60,449 bases of DNA from positions 1 through 60,449 of the forward strand of contig DATBHH010000047.1 of NCBI GenBank assembly GCA_036557525.1, given 5' to 3'. Positions 25,211-33,363 of this stretch are shown here, piece after piece. Positions within the stretch are counted from its first letter, which is position 1. Each line of letters starts with the position of its first letter. This stretch comes from VRUE01 sp036557525. GTDB lineage: Bacteria; Actinomycetota; Thermoleophilia; Solirubrobacterales; 70-9. The notes under the pieces were generated by a model, which was given only the letters and a program-made list of their open reading frames with translations, did not search any database and had not been told where the DNA came from. The position numbers and the translations under genes were made by a program.

Positions 25211-26224
25211 TTAGAGGCTCCAGTATCGGGCGACCGCGACCGCGGCCCGGGAGGTGAGAAGGGGCTCCGGCGCCGTCTCGACCGCCTCGCCCTCGCCGCC
25301 GAGGGCGGCGAGGGTGGCGACCACCGACTCGGCCAGGGCGTGGGGTTCGTAGCCGCCCTCGAGAGCGACCCCGAGCGGCGCCCCGAGCCGCGCCGCCAGA
25401 TCGCGCACGTGGCAGGCGATCTTCGCGAACGAGCCCGCCTCGAGCCGGCAATCGGCGAGCGGGTCGGCGCGGTGGGCGTCGAAGCCGGCCGAGACGAGCA
25501 CCAGCTCGGGGTCGAAGGAGGAGGCGACCGGGAGCACGATGTGCTCGATCAGCGAGAGCCAGAGCTCCTCGTCGGCGCCGGCGGGGACGGGGAGGTTGAT
25601 CGTGTAGCCCTCCCCGGCACCGGAACCGAAGTCACTCGCAGGGCCGGTGCCGGGGTAGATCCCCGCCTGGTGGATGTTGATGACGAGGACGTCGGGCCGG
25701 CTCCGGAATGCCTCCACGGTTCCGTTTCCATGGTGCACGTCCCAGTCGAGGACGAAGACCCGCCCGACGCCGAGCTCGCGGACAGCCAGCTCGGCGGCGA
25801 CCGCGACGTTGTTGAACAGGCAGAAGCCCATCGCGCGCTGCGCTTCGGCGTGGTGGCCCGAGGGGCGCAGGGCGCAGAAGCCGGTCTGGTCCTCGCCGCC
25901 CAGCAACGCCCGCGCCATCGCGCCCGCCCCGCCGGCAGCGTGGAGCGCGGCCCGGTAGGACGCCTCGCCGACGAAGGTGTCGGCGTCGATCGCGCCGCCG
26001 CCGGACAGGCAGAGCTCGCGGATCGCCTCGATGTGGCCGGCGCTGTGGATCAGCTCCAGCTCGCGCTCTTCCGCCGGCGGCGCCTCCCGGCGCTCCCAGC
26101 CGAGCCAGTCGAGGCTCTCGAGAAGCGACTCGATCGCGATCACGCGCTCCGGCGTGTCGGGGTGCCCCGGCATGTGGGCTCGCGGGTCGTGGGCGAGTCC
26201 CGACGGGTGGCTGAAGTAGAGCAT
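25211..26224 (-). CDS. Histone deacetylase-family amidohydrolase (AcuC/APAH type)
   Basis: A 337-residue zinc hydrolase of the arginase/deacetylase fold. Catalytic histidines H124 and H125 (RPSGHHAE), zinc ligands D162 and H164 in DWDVHHGNGT, and D254 in FDAHRADPL are all present, as is the transition-state Tyr in EGGY. It removes acyl groups from lysines or polyamines. Its start overlaps the alcohol dehydrogenase stop by one base. Being in one operon with the Pat-like acetyltransferase suggests a paired acetylation/deacetylation system. Confidence 0.92.
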   Translation of the reverse strand: MLYFSHPSGLAHDPRAHMPGHPDTPERVIAIESLLESLDWLGWERREAPPAEERELELIHSAGHIEAIRELCLSGGGAIDADTFVGEASYRAALHAAGGAGAMARALLGGEDQTGFCALRPSGHHAEAQRAMGFCLFNNVAVAAELAVRELGVGRVFVLDWDVHHGNGTVEAFRSRPDVLVINIHQAGIYPGTGPASDFGSGAGEGYTINLPVPAGADEELWLSLIEHIVLPVASSFDPELVLVSAGFDAHRADPLADCRLEAGSFAKIACHVRDLAARLGAPLGVALEGGYEPHALAESVVATLAALGGEGEAVETAPEPLLTSRAAVAVARYWSL

Positions 26225-27264
26225 CAGCCGTTGGGGCAGATCACCGCTCGCCCCTCCAGGCTGCCCTCACGCATCCGAGCGTAGGCGTCGTCGACCCGAT
26301 CGAGCGGGAATCGCTCGACATGGGCGTGGATCTTGTCGGCCCGGGCGAGGTCGAGCACCTCGCCGAGCTCGACGGCGGTCCCCCAATAGGGGATCGTCAG
26401 CTGCGACTCGAACGGCAGCGCCCCGAAGGCGAACTGGAGCTTGCCGCCGGCCAGCCCGACCACCGTCAGGTGGGCCTCGAAGCGGGTGATCGCGCTGGCA
26501 AGCTCCAGGGTGTCGTCGGCACCGACATCGTCGAGGACCAGCTCGGCGCCGCGGCCGCCGGTCAGCTCGCCGATCCGCTCGGCCGCGCCCGCGCCCGCCT
26601 CGACGGCCTCATCGGCGCCGATCTCACGCGCCAGGGCCAGCTTCTCGGCCGAGGCGTCGACCGCGATCACCTGCGCCGGGCTGAGCGCTCGGAGAATCTG
26701 CACGGCCATGTGGCCGAGCCCGCCGACGCCGATCACGACCGCGGTCGAGCCCGGCACCAGCAGGTGCAGCGACCGCTTGATCGCGTGGTAGGGGGTGAGG
26801 GCGGCGTCGGAGAGCGGCGCCGCGTCCCGCGGGTCGAGATCGCCGAGCGGCAGCAGCAGCCGGGCGTGGGGGACGAGCATGTACTCGGCCATGCCGCCGT
26901 CGATGCCCAGCCCGCCGCCGAAGTCGCCGATCTCGGCCTGGTGTTCGCAGTAGTTCTCGGCCGAGAGGCGGCAGGCGCGGCAGCGGCCGCAGCCCCAGGG
27001 CCCGTAAACCGCGACCGGCTCGCCCTGCTCCAGCCCTTTGACTCCGGCGCCGAGCGCCTCGACCCAACCGGCGTTCTCGTGGCCGAGCGTGAACGGAAGG
27101 TCGAAGTCCATCGTCCCCTCCGGCCACTCCATCAGGTGCAGATCCGAGTGGCACGCCCCGGCACCGCCGACCTTGATCAGGACCTGACCGGGCCCCGGCT
27201 CGGGGACCGGGACCTCCCGCATCTCAGGCGGCTGCTGCCAGGCGGTCAGCTGGTAGGCCTTCAT
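26224..27264 (-). CDS. Zinc-dependent alcohol dehydrogenase (MDR)
   Basis: A medium-chain dehydrogenase of 346 residues. Catalytic zinc ligands are in GACHSDLHL and GHENAGWVE; the structural zinc cysteines are CGRCRACRLSAENYC. The NAD(P) loop is VIGVGGLGHMAVQ. The start is fixed by an ATGA overlap with the PEP synthase gene. Likely an NAD(P)-dependent primary alcohol or aldehyde reductase; the substrate is not determined. Confidence 0.92.
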   Translation of the reverse strand: MKAYQLTAWQQPPEMREVPVPEPGPGQVLIKVGGAGACHSDLHLMEWPEGTMDFDLPFTLGHENAGWVEALGAGVKGLEQGEPVAVYGPWGCGRCRACRLSAENYCEHQAEIGDFGGGLGIDGGMAEYMLVPHARLLLPLGDLDPRDAAPLSDAALTPYHAIKRSLHLLVPGSTAVVIGVGGLGHMAVQILRALSPAQVIAVDASAEKLALAREIGADEAVEAGAGAAERIGELTGGRGAELVLDDVGADDTLELASAITRFEAHLTVVGLAGGKLQFAFGALPFESQLTIPYWGTAVELGEVLDLARADKIHAHVERFPLDRVDDAYARMREGSLEGRAVICPNG

Positions 27265-29603
27265 CGCGCTCCTTCTTCTGAGTGTGGCTGTTCGAGGACG
27301 AGGCGATGCTCGGCCGCGGCGATCAGGTCGCGGGCGCGATCGACGGTGTCGATGTTCACCGATATCGCGTCGATCCCGCAGCCGACGAGGAGCTCGGCGT
27401 ACTCGGGATGGACCGACGGCGCCTGGCCGCAGATCGATGTGCTGAGGCCGAGCTCCCGCGCTCTGTGCACCAGGCGCTCGATGTACTCGGTGACGGCGGC
27501 GTCGCGCTCGTCGAAGACCTCGGCGACCAGCTCGGAATCGCGGTCGGCGCCGAGCACGAGCTGGGTCAGGTCGTTGGAGCCGATCGAGATGCCGGCGACG
27601 CCGAGCTTCGCGTAGCTGGGCAGGTGGAACAGCACCGACGGGACCTCGGCCATCACCCACAGCTCGAAGCCGGGCCGCTCGAGCAGCCCGACCCGTTCGA
27701 ACAGCCCCCGGCAGAACTCGACTTCGCCCGGAGTACGGACGAACGGCAGCATGACGTGCAGGTTGGTGTGCCCCTCGCCCCAGATCCGGTCGATCGCCCG
27801 CAGCTCCAGTTCGAGCAGATCCGGCTCGCGGGTATAGCGCAGGGCGCCGCGGTAGCCGATCATCGGGTTGGCCTCCTCCGGCTCGAAGCGCTCGCCGCCG
27901 CGCAGGCCGCGGAACTCGTTGGTGCGGAAGTCGATCGTCCGGTAGGTGATCGGCCGTGGGGCGAACGCAGTCGAGAAACGACGCAGCGAGTCGGCCATCC
28001 GATCGACGAACAGATCGCCTTCGCCGCGCTCCATCAGCGCCCGTGGATGCTCGCCCTCGAGCGCCTCGACGATCATCAGCTCCGCGCGCAGCAGGCCGAC
28101 CCCGTCGACCTCCAGGTCGCGCACGCGGTCGAGCTGGGACGGCTCCGAGAGGTTGACGAGCAGCTTCGTCCGCAGCGGCTCCAGCGCCGCGGCCAAGCTC
28201 GGCCCGTGCTCCCCGGCCGCCGCCGCCTCCGGTGGCGCCGTCGCGCCCTCCGTGACGACCCCGCTGCCCGCGTCGACGGTCACCAGTTCTCCGTCGTGCA
28301 GCGTCGTCGTCGCCTCGACCGTCCCGACGACGCACGGTATCCCGAGCTCACGCGAGACGATCGCCGCGTGGCAGGTCATCCCGCCCGAGTCGGTGACGAT
28401 CGCCGCCGCCCGGCGCATCAGCGGAACCCAGTCCGGGGCCGTCATGTGGGTGACGAGGACGTCCCCGTCATCGAGCCTGCCCGCTTCCTCGTGCGATCCG
28501 ATCACCCGCACCGTCCCGCTCGCGAAGCCGGGGGCGGCGCCCAGGCCCCTGACCAGCTCTCGGCCGGCCGCCGGGGCCGCGCCCCGATCCTCCCCGCCGG
28601 CGCTGGTCACCGGCCGCGACTGCAGCATCCAGATCTCGCCGGCGCCGTCGATCGCCCACTCGGTGTCCTGCGGCGAGCCGTAGTGATCCTCGATGCGGAC
28701 GCCGAGCTCGGCGATACGCCGCGCCTCGTCGTCGCTCAACACCGGCTCCTCCGCCCGGTCCTCGGGCAGCTCGCGGGTCAGCGTGCCGGCATCGCCCGAG
28801 GCGACGATCTCGAGCTCCTTGCGGCGGACTTCGCGCTTCTCGATCTCGAGCGTCTGCTTGTCGACGACGAAGCGGTCGGGGGAGACCGATCCGGAGACGA
28901 CCGACTCGCCGAGGCCGAACGCCCCCTCGATCACGAGATGATCGCTCGCTCCGGTGGCGGGGTCGATGGTGAACATCACCCCCGCCCGGGCCGACACGAC
29001 CTGTCGCTGGACGACGACCGCGATGTCCATCTCGGCCTGGCTGAAGCCTTTCTGGGCGCGGTAGAAGATGGTCCGGGCGCCGAACAGCGAGCCCCAGCAC
29101 CGCCTCACCGCGTCGAGGACCGAGGCGGTCCCGCGCACGTTGAGCAGCGTCTCGTTCATCCCGGCGAAGGAGGCCGACGCGGTGTCCTCGGCGGTGGCGG
29201 AGGAACGGACAGCCACGGCGGGGTCGGATCCGTCGCCGCCAAGGTCCCCGTAGGCCTCCCCGATCGCCTCCTCGAGCCAGCCGGGCATCGGCTCGGCCTC
29301 GATCATCGAGCGGATCTCGCTCGCGGCGCGGTCGAGCTCGGCGGTGTCGTCGACGTCGACGTCCGCGATCCGGCCCGCGATCCGGGCGCGGAGCCCGCCG
29401 CCGTCGCAGAAGGCGGCGTAGGCAGAGGCGCTGACCACGAAGCCCGGAGGGACCGGGAGCCCGGCGGCGGTCAGCTCACCCAGGTTGGCCCCCTTGCCCC
29501 CGACCCGGTCGACGTCGGCGCGGCGCAGGTCTCCGAAGCCGAGAACCGCGTCATCCACCGCTGCCGGCGGGTCGGTGGCTCGGTGCTGCTCGCCGCCGCT
29601 CAT
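27261..29603 (-). CDS. ppsA: Phosphoenolpyruvate synthase
   Basis: Converts pyruvate, ATP and water to PEP, AMP and phosphate. It has an N-terminal ATP-binding domain (GGKGANLGEL, VAVRSSATAEDTASASFAG), a mobile swivel domain with catalytic H412 in SGGMTCHAAIVSRELGIPC, and a C-terminal TIM barrel (RTIDFRTNEFRGLRGG, GSNDLTQLVLGADRDS, SICGQAPS). Length 780 residues fits. The ATG at 29603 overlaps the Usp stop (ATGA) and is chosen over codons further upstream. Gluconeogenic re-use of pyruvate is plausible under starvation, feeding trehalose synthesis in the same operon. Confidence 0.93.
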   Translation of the reverse strand: MSGGEQHRATDPPAAVDDAVLGFGDLRRADVDRVGGKGANLGELTAAGLPVPPGFVVSASAYAAFCDGGGLRARIAGRIADVDVDDTAELDRAASEIRSMIEAEPMPGWLEEAIGEAYGDLGGDGSDPAVAVRSSATAEDTASASFAGMNETLLNVRGTASVLDAVRRCWGSLFGARTIFYRAQKGFSQAEMDIAVVVQRQVVSARAGVMFTIDPATGASDHLVIEGAFGLGESVVSGSVSPDRFVVDKQTLEIEKREVRRKELEIVASGDAGTLTRELPEDRAEEPVLSDDEARRIAELGVRIEDHYGSPQDTEWAIDGAGEIWMLQSRPVTSAGGEDRGAAPAAGRELVRGLGAAPGFASGTVRVIGSHEEAGRLDDGDVLVTHMTAPDWVPLMRRAAAIVTDSGGMTCHAAIVSRELGIPCVVGTVEATTTLHDGELVTVDAGSGVVTEGATAPPEAAAAGEHGPSLAAALEPLRTKLLVNLSEPSQLDRVRDLEVDGVGLLRAELMIVEALEGEHPRALMERGEGDLFVDRMADSLRRFSTAFAPRPITYRTIDFRTNEFRGLRGGERFEPEEANPMIGYRGALRYTREPDLLELELRAIDRIWGEGHTNLHVMLPFVRTPGEVEFCRGLFERVGLLERPGFELWVMAEVPSVLFHLPSYAKLGVAGISIGSNDLTQLVLGADRDSELVAEVFDERDAAVTEYIERLVHRARELGLSTSICGQAPSVHPEYAELLVGCGIDAISVNIDTVDRARDLIAAAEHRLVLEQPHSEEGAR

Positions 29604-30445
29604 CGCCGGGGCACTGTGACGACCGGACAGGGCGCCCTGTGGATGACCTCGCGCGAGACCGAGCCGAGGAGGACACGGGTCACCGGCCCGTAGCCGCGGG
29701 AGCCGACCACCAGCAGGTCGACGCCCTCCTCGCACACCTCCAGCAGCTTCGTCGCCGGATCCCCGTCGCGCCTGACCGCCTCCGCGGCCAGCGCCGAGTC
29801 GATCGAGTGAATCCCCTCGTCGATGACCCTGTCGGGTTCGGATGGGAACTCCGGGGCGTAGGCGCCGGGCACCATCACCGGCGCCGCGACCGGCGGCGAG
29901 ACGACCGTGACCAGCCTGATCTCCGCGTTCGACCCCCGGGCCAGGGCTTCGGCTCGCTCGAGGGCGAGCTTGGATTCGGGCGCGCCGTCGTAGCCGACGA
30001 CGATCTCCCGCAGCCGGTCGTGCGGCTCCCGGGCATATCCCGCCGGCGCCACGGCCACGTCGACCGAGGCGCCGTTGAGGAGGCTGCGCCCGACGCTGCC
30101 CAGAATCACCCGGCCGATGGCCCCGCGATGGGGCGAGCCGACCACGATCATGTCGACGTCCTCGCGTTCGGCGATCGTGGTCAGGATCGCGGCGGGGGAT
30201 CCGCCGCTGTAGGCGCGGGTCTCGACATCCAGGTCTGCGAGTGCCTCCCGGGCCTCGGAGAGGATCGGATCGGCGTCGGCCGCCTCCTCCTCGGTTATCA
30301 GCGCGTACTCCATCGGCAGCGGCCCGCTGTAGAGGACGGTGACGACGAGCGCGTGCGCCTCCGGGTCAGAGGCCGCGAGAACCCGAGCGAGCTCGAGCGC
30401 GTCACGGCCCCCGTCCCGACCGTCGTGAGCGACGAGCAGGCGCAC
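29600..30445 (-). CDS. Universal stress protein, two tandem Usp domains
   Basis: A 281-residue double Usp. The loops GSPHRGAIGRVILGSVGRSLL and GSRGYGPVTRVLLGSVSREVI both match the Usp ATP-binding signature (G-2x-G-9x-G-S). Located three bases after hsp20 and overlapping ppsA by four bases, it is co-translated with both. It is the third double-domain Usp in the island. Confidence 0.93.
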   Translation of the reverse strand: MRLLVAHDGRDGGRDALELARVLAASDPEAHALVVTVLYSGPLPMEYALITEEEAADADPILSEAREALADLDVETRAYSGGSPAAILTTIAEREDVDMIVVGSPHRGAIGRVILGSVGRSLLNGASVDVAVAPAGYAREPHDRLREIVVGYDGAPESKLALERAEALARGSNAEIRLVTVVSPPVAAPVMVPGAYAPEFPSEPDRVIDEGIHSIDSALAAEAVRRDGDPATKLLEVCEEGVDLLVVGSRGYGPVTRVLLGSVSREVIHRAPCPVVTVPRR

Positions 30446-30448
30446 GGT

Positions 30449-30892
30449 CTACTCGCCCTTCGGCTTCGTCTCGATTTCGACGGCGCTCTTCTCCTCCGCC
30501 GTCGGCAGCGGAATCGTGACCTCGAGCACTCCGTCCTTCGTCGTCGACTCGATGTCCTCGGCCTTGACTCCGGGGGGCAGGGACATCGAGCGCGAGAACG
30601 ACCCGAAGCGGCGCTCGCGGCGCATGTAATCGCCCTCCTTCTCCTCGCTCTCCTCCGTGTGCTCGCCGGAGACGGTGAGAACGTCGTCCTCGACGGTGAC
30701 CTTGACGTCCTCGGGCTTGATCCCCGGCAGGTCGGCGCGCAGGATCACGCTGCCGTCCTTGCGCAGCACGTCCACCGACGGGGTCCAGCCGCCGTCCCCT
30801 CCGAGCCCTCCCTGCCGGAACATCTCGTCCATTCGCTGCCGCAACTCGCCGAAGTCGGCGAACGGCCGCCATACGCTCAACTGGGTTGCCAT
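30449..30892 (-). CDS. Hsp20/alpha-crystallin small heat shock protein
   Basis: A 147-residue chaperone with an alpha-crystallin domain (SVILRADLPGIKPEDVKVTV, DDVLTVSGEHTE, FGSFSRSMSLPPGV, GVLEVTIPLP) and an I-x-I-like tail (VEIETKP). AAGGAGG precedes the ATG at 30892. It is the first gene of the seven-gene operon. TAGATT (30935 to 30930) is the predicted -10, giving a 5' leader of about 30 bases. It prevents aggregation of unfolded proteins, like HspX in the DosR regulon. Confidence 0.94.
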   Translation of the reverse strand: MATQLSVWRPFADFGELRQRMDEMFRQGGLGGDGGWTPSVDVLRKDGSVILRADLPGIKPEDVKVTVEDDVLTVSGEHTEESEEKEGDYMRRERRFGSFSRSMSLPPGVKAEDIESTTKDGVLEVTIPLPTAEEKSAVEIETKPKGE

Positions 30893-30929
30893 TCGGGGCC
30901 TCCTTGTTGCTGGAGAATTGCCTGCCCCG

Positions 30930-31028
30930 AATCTAGGGCGTCGCGGCGAGCCGCGCCATCCGGAGAAGCCCACAGCGAAGCGATGGCGGAACCCCGATGT
31001 GGCCTCTGCGGCATCCGGCGACGATCAT
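30930..31028. promoter_or_regulatory. Bidirectional stress-island promoter (instance b)
   Basis: CCATCCGG at 30956, CCAC at 30970 and GATG at 30996. The minus-strand TAGATT (from 30935) is 25 bases from CCATC. On the plus strand GATCAT (31023) is followed by six bases and the ATG at 31035. The boxes and the spacing between them match instance a base for base over most of the core. Confidence 0.55.
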
Positions 31029-31034
31029 GGCACG

Positions 31035-31334
31035 ATGATGATTCGCGATGTGATCGAGAGACACGGGCACTTCGCCCACGGGGGCAATCCCGATGACACG
31101 ACCGAAGCCTGGCTGGAAGCCGGGTTCGAGCCGGCCGAGGTCGACGAGTGGCTGAACGCTCGCTGTTTCGATCCGAGCTCGGCCCGCGACCTCGCCGACG
31201 CGGGCGTCAGCTCGTTCGACGCGGGGATGAAGACCGAGACGGGCGGCGGCGACTACACGGACACCGTCGGCTTCAAGGTCTCCGCCGGTGACCTCGAGGT
31301 CGAGGAGGCACGCGACCTCCTCGGCGTGACCTGA
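31035..31334 (+). CDS. Small hypothetical protein (99 aa)
   Basis: The ATG at 31035 follows the -10-like GATCAT by six bases and has no ribosome-binding site. The first part (WLEAGFEPAEVDEWLNARCF) resembles short helical repeats with Trp and Ala-Gly turns; the second contains SSARDLADAGVSS and ends DYTDTVGFKVSAGDLEVEEA. Acidic, without membrane segments or cysteine pairs (one Cys only). No family recognised. It lies two bases before the M50 protease gene and shares its promoter with the hsp20 operon. Confidence 0.8.
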   Translation: MMIRDVIERHGHFAHGGNPDDTTEAWLEAGFEPAEVDEWLNARCFDPSSARDLADAGVSSFDAGMKTETGGGDYTDTVGFKVSAGDLEVEEARDLLGVT

Positions 31335-31336
31335 GG

Positions 31337-32479
31337 ATGGGCCTGCGCAGCGTCCGCGTCGGTCGTCTGAGCGGGATCCCGATCGGCGTGCAGCCGCTGT
31401 GGCTCGTCGTCGTCGCGCTGATCACGGTCTCGCTCGGCGCCGCCTACTATCCCGAAGAGGCGCACGGCATCGCGCCGGTCGCCGCATACGGGCTCGGCCT
31501 GCTGAGCGCGCTGCTGCTCTTCACGAGCATCCTCCTGCACGAGCTTGGGCACGCAATCGTCGCCCGCCGTCACGGAGTCGAGATCGAGGAGATCGACCTC
31601 TGGCTGCTCGGCGGCGTCGCACGCATGAGCAGCTATCCGGAGACGGCGGCGGACGAGCTGCGGTTCGCCATCGCCGGGCCCTGCGTAACGCTCGCGATCG
31701 CGTCCGTCTTCGCACTGATCGCCCTCGCGTTGCCGGCATCGACACCGGACGCGCTGAAGGCGGTGATCACATACCAGCTCTTCGTCAACTTCGCGATCCT
31801 GGTCTTCAACCTCCTGCCTGCATTTCCGCTCGACGGGGGCCGGGTCGCCCGGGCGTTGCTCTGGCGACGAACAGGTGACCTGCTCCGCGCGACGACGCTC
31901 GCCGCGGCGATCGGCCGCGGCCTCGGATACGGGATGGTCGGGCTCGGGGTCTTCGCCGCCCTCGCCGGCGCGTTCGGCGGCTTCTGGCTGGCTTTGATCG
32001 GCGTCTTCGTGATCGTCGCGGCGCGAGCAGAGGCGGATGGGCTGCGAGTCCGCGTCGCTCTGGGCGGTCGCCAGGCCGGCAATCTCGTCTCCTTCCCCGC
32101 GGTCTGCATACCCGCCGAGATCAGCGTCGAGGCCGCCGTGCGCGACTATTTCCTACCGAGGCGCTTCTCCGCCTTCCCCGTGCTGGAGGACGGGCGGTTG
32201 GCGGGTTTGATCGACCGTGCTTCGGTCGAGCGGATCCCCGAGTCGCGGCGGAGCGTGACCACGGTCGGCGAGGCCTGCTTCGATGAGCCGAGCCTGATCG
32301 TCGATGAGGCAACCGACATGGTGGACCTGATCGAACGCCCGGCCTTCCAGCGAGTCGGGCGCGCGATCGTCACCACCGCGGATGGCCGGCTCGGCGTGGT
32401 CTCGATCACCGACGTCAATCAGGTACTGCGCGCCCTCGAGCTGGCGGGCGGGCCGGCGACGACGGCCCGCTCGGCCTGA
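31337..32479 (+). CDS. M50 (site-2) membrane protease with C-terminal CBS-like region
   Basis: An integral membrane metalloprotease of 380 residues. H68 and H72 in HELGH and D166 in FPLDGGRVARAL form the zinc site; helices surround these. The C-terminal part (SVEAAVRDYFLPRRFSAFPV to SITDVNQVL) forms a CBS-domain pair of the kind that senses nucleotides. M. tuberculosis Rv2625c, a DosR-regulon protein, has the same layout as far as I recall. It probably cleaves membrane-bound regulators. Its last 65 bases overlap the convergent membrane-protein gene. Confidence 0.9.
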   Translation: MGLRSVRVGRLSGIPIGVQPLWLVVVALITVSLGAAYYPEEAHGIAPVAAYGLGLLSALLLFTSILLHELGHAIVARRHGVEIEEIDLWLLGGVARMSSYPETAADELRFAIAGPCVTLAIASVFALIALALPASTPDALKAVITYQLFVNFAILVFNLLPAFPLDGGRVARALLWRRTGDLLRATTLAAAIGRGLGYGMVGLGVFAALAGAFGGFWLALIGVFVIVAARAEADGLRVRVALGGRQAGNLVSFPAVCIPAEISVEAAVRDYFLPRRFSAFPVLEDGRLAGLIDRASVERIPESRRSVTTVGEACFDEPSLIVDEATDMVDLIERPAFQRVGRAIVTTADGRLGVVSITDVNQVLRALELAGGPATTARSA

Positions 32480-33020
32480 TCCCGCCGACCAGCACGGCGA
32501 GCGCGATCAGCATCGCGATCTGCAGCGAGATTCCCAGCGGTGAGGTCAGTGCGTCGAGAAGCAGGGAACCGAGGCTTCGCTCGGCGACCGTCGCGGCGCC
32601 GACGTACAGCGAGTAGGAGACAAGCCGCCCGGCGAAGAAGGACGCCGTCAGCGGCAGGAGCGGCACCGTCATCAGGCCGGCGGCGACGAAGAGCTGACCC
32701 GAGGGCAGGGGCGAGATCGCGAACAGGCCGAGGCCCGCGGCCGCGCGCAGCCGGTTGGCGCTGAGAGCCCTCTGCGCGCGATCCAGTCGCTCGGTCCGCC
32801 CGGCGGATAGATGCGGGCGCAGGCGCCTCGAGGCATTGGCGAGGACGAACCGCCCCGTTGCGGCGGCGAGAGCGCCGCCGATCACCAGCGGAGTCGCGGG
32901 CAGGTCGAAATCGAGGCTGAAGAAGACGAGCACCGCCCAGGTCGGCGGGCCGAAGGCGGGGAGGAGGTTGACCGCGAAGACGACCCCGACCGCCACTGCG
33001 AGCTGGGCGAGCGTCGACAC
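32415..33020 (-). CDS. Integral membrane protein (VTT/DedA-like)
   Basis: A 201-residue polytopic protein with about five helices (QLAVAVGVVFAVNLLPAFG, PLVIGGALAAATGRFVLA, AAGLGLFAISPLPSGQLFVA, LLPLTASFFAGRLVSYSLYVG and a C-terminal pair). FAISPLPSGQLFVAAG is the kind of re-entrant motif seen in small VTT/DedA relatives. The GTG at 33020 is chosen. Nine bases upstream is the stop of a 20-codon frame in the same phase (33030-33092), which may be an upstream exon-like leader or a split N-terminus. Confidence 0.8.
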   Translation of the reverse strand: MSTLAQLAVAVGVVFAVNLLPAFGPPTWAVLVFFSLDFDLPATPLVIGGALAAATGRFVLANASRRLRPHLSAGRTERLDRAQRALSANRLRAAAGLGLFAISPLPSGQLFVAAGLMTVPLLPLTASFFAGRLVSYSLYVGAATVAERSLGSLLLDALTSPLGISLQIAMLIALAVLVGGIRPSGPSSPARPPARGRAVPD

Positions 33021-33029
33021 GGCAGCGAC

Positions 33030-33092
33030 TCAATCGAGGATGACCCGCAGCTCTTCGGGGAGAACCGCCCGGATGTCGTCGAGCTCGCCCAT
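33030..33092 (-). CDS. Leaderless 20-residue frame ahead of membrane protein
   Basis: An ATG at 33092 stands exactly six bases after TAGCGT (33104 to 33099), the same arrangement as at 10586 and 20102. It encodes MGELDDIRAVLPEELRVILD and stops with TGA; nine bases on, in the same frame, the membrane protein begins at GTG 33020. It may be a leader peptide, or the natural N-terminus interrupted by a point nonsense mutation (GAT TGA GTC). Confidence 0.4.
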   Translation of the reverse strand: MGELDDIRAVLPEELRVILD

Positions 33093-33098
33093 GACTGC

Positions 33099-33195
33099 AC
33101 GCTAGGCGAAATCTCGACGCTAAGCCATCGGTGAAAGACCGCATGCCGGGCGAGGGAGTTTCCCGGATGGCGGTGGCCCCGTCGCAATCGAGACT
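33099..33195. promoter_or_regulatory. Bidirectional stress-island promoter (instance d)
   Basis: CCATCGG at 33125, CCGC at 33139 and the mirrored CCCGGATGG with GATG at 33166. The minus-strand TAGCGT lies 25 bases from the CCATC box; the plus-strand GAGACT (33190) lies 24 bases after GATG. The two halves form an inverted repeat (CCATC...GATGG). Confidence 0.5.
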
Positions 33196-33246
33196 CCGGC
33201 TGTGGCCCCTGGGGAGCGAAAACTTCGAACGATGATTGGAGAGGCC

Positions 33247-33363
33247 ATGAGGGCTCTGCGCAGGACGCGATCTGGTGCTGAGACGGCGAGGACAACCACC
33301 GCCCGGGCGAGGGGGAGGCTCGAGATGAGGGTGCGCGAGCACCTGTACGGAGGCCGGCGATGA
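33247..33363 (+). CDS. Arg-rich 38-residue leader frame coupled to SQR-like gene
   Basis: GGAGAGG stands two bases before ATG 33247. The encoded peptide starts MRALRRTRSGAETARTTTAR and has 13 Arg; its TGA overlaps the ATG of the next gene (ATGA). Such coupling is typical of translated leaders. It is too short and basic to assign a function. Confidence 0.35.
   Translation: MRALRRTRSGAETARTTTARARGRLEMRVREHLYGGRR

Noticed and set aside
27282..29693. 803-codon plus-strand frame
   Set aside because: It is entirely antisense to PEP synthase, which has every catalytic motif; the frame is a shadow of G/C-rich third positions.
30893..30973. 27-residue extension of Hsp20
   Set aside because: AAGGAGG precedes the inner ATG at 30892, and the extension would cover the -10 and regulatory boxes.
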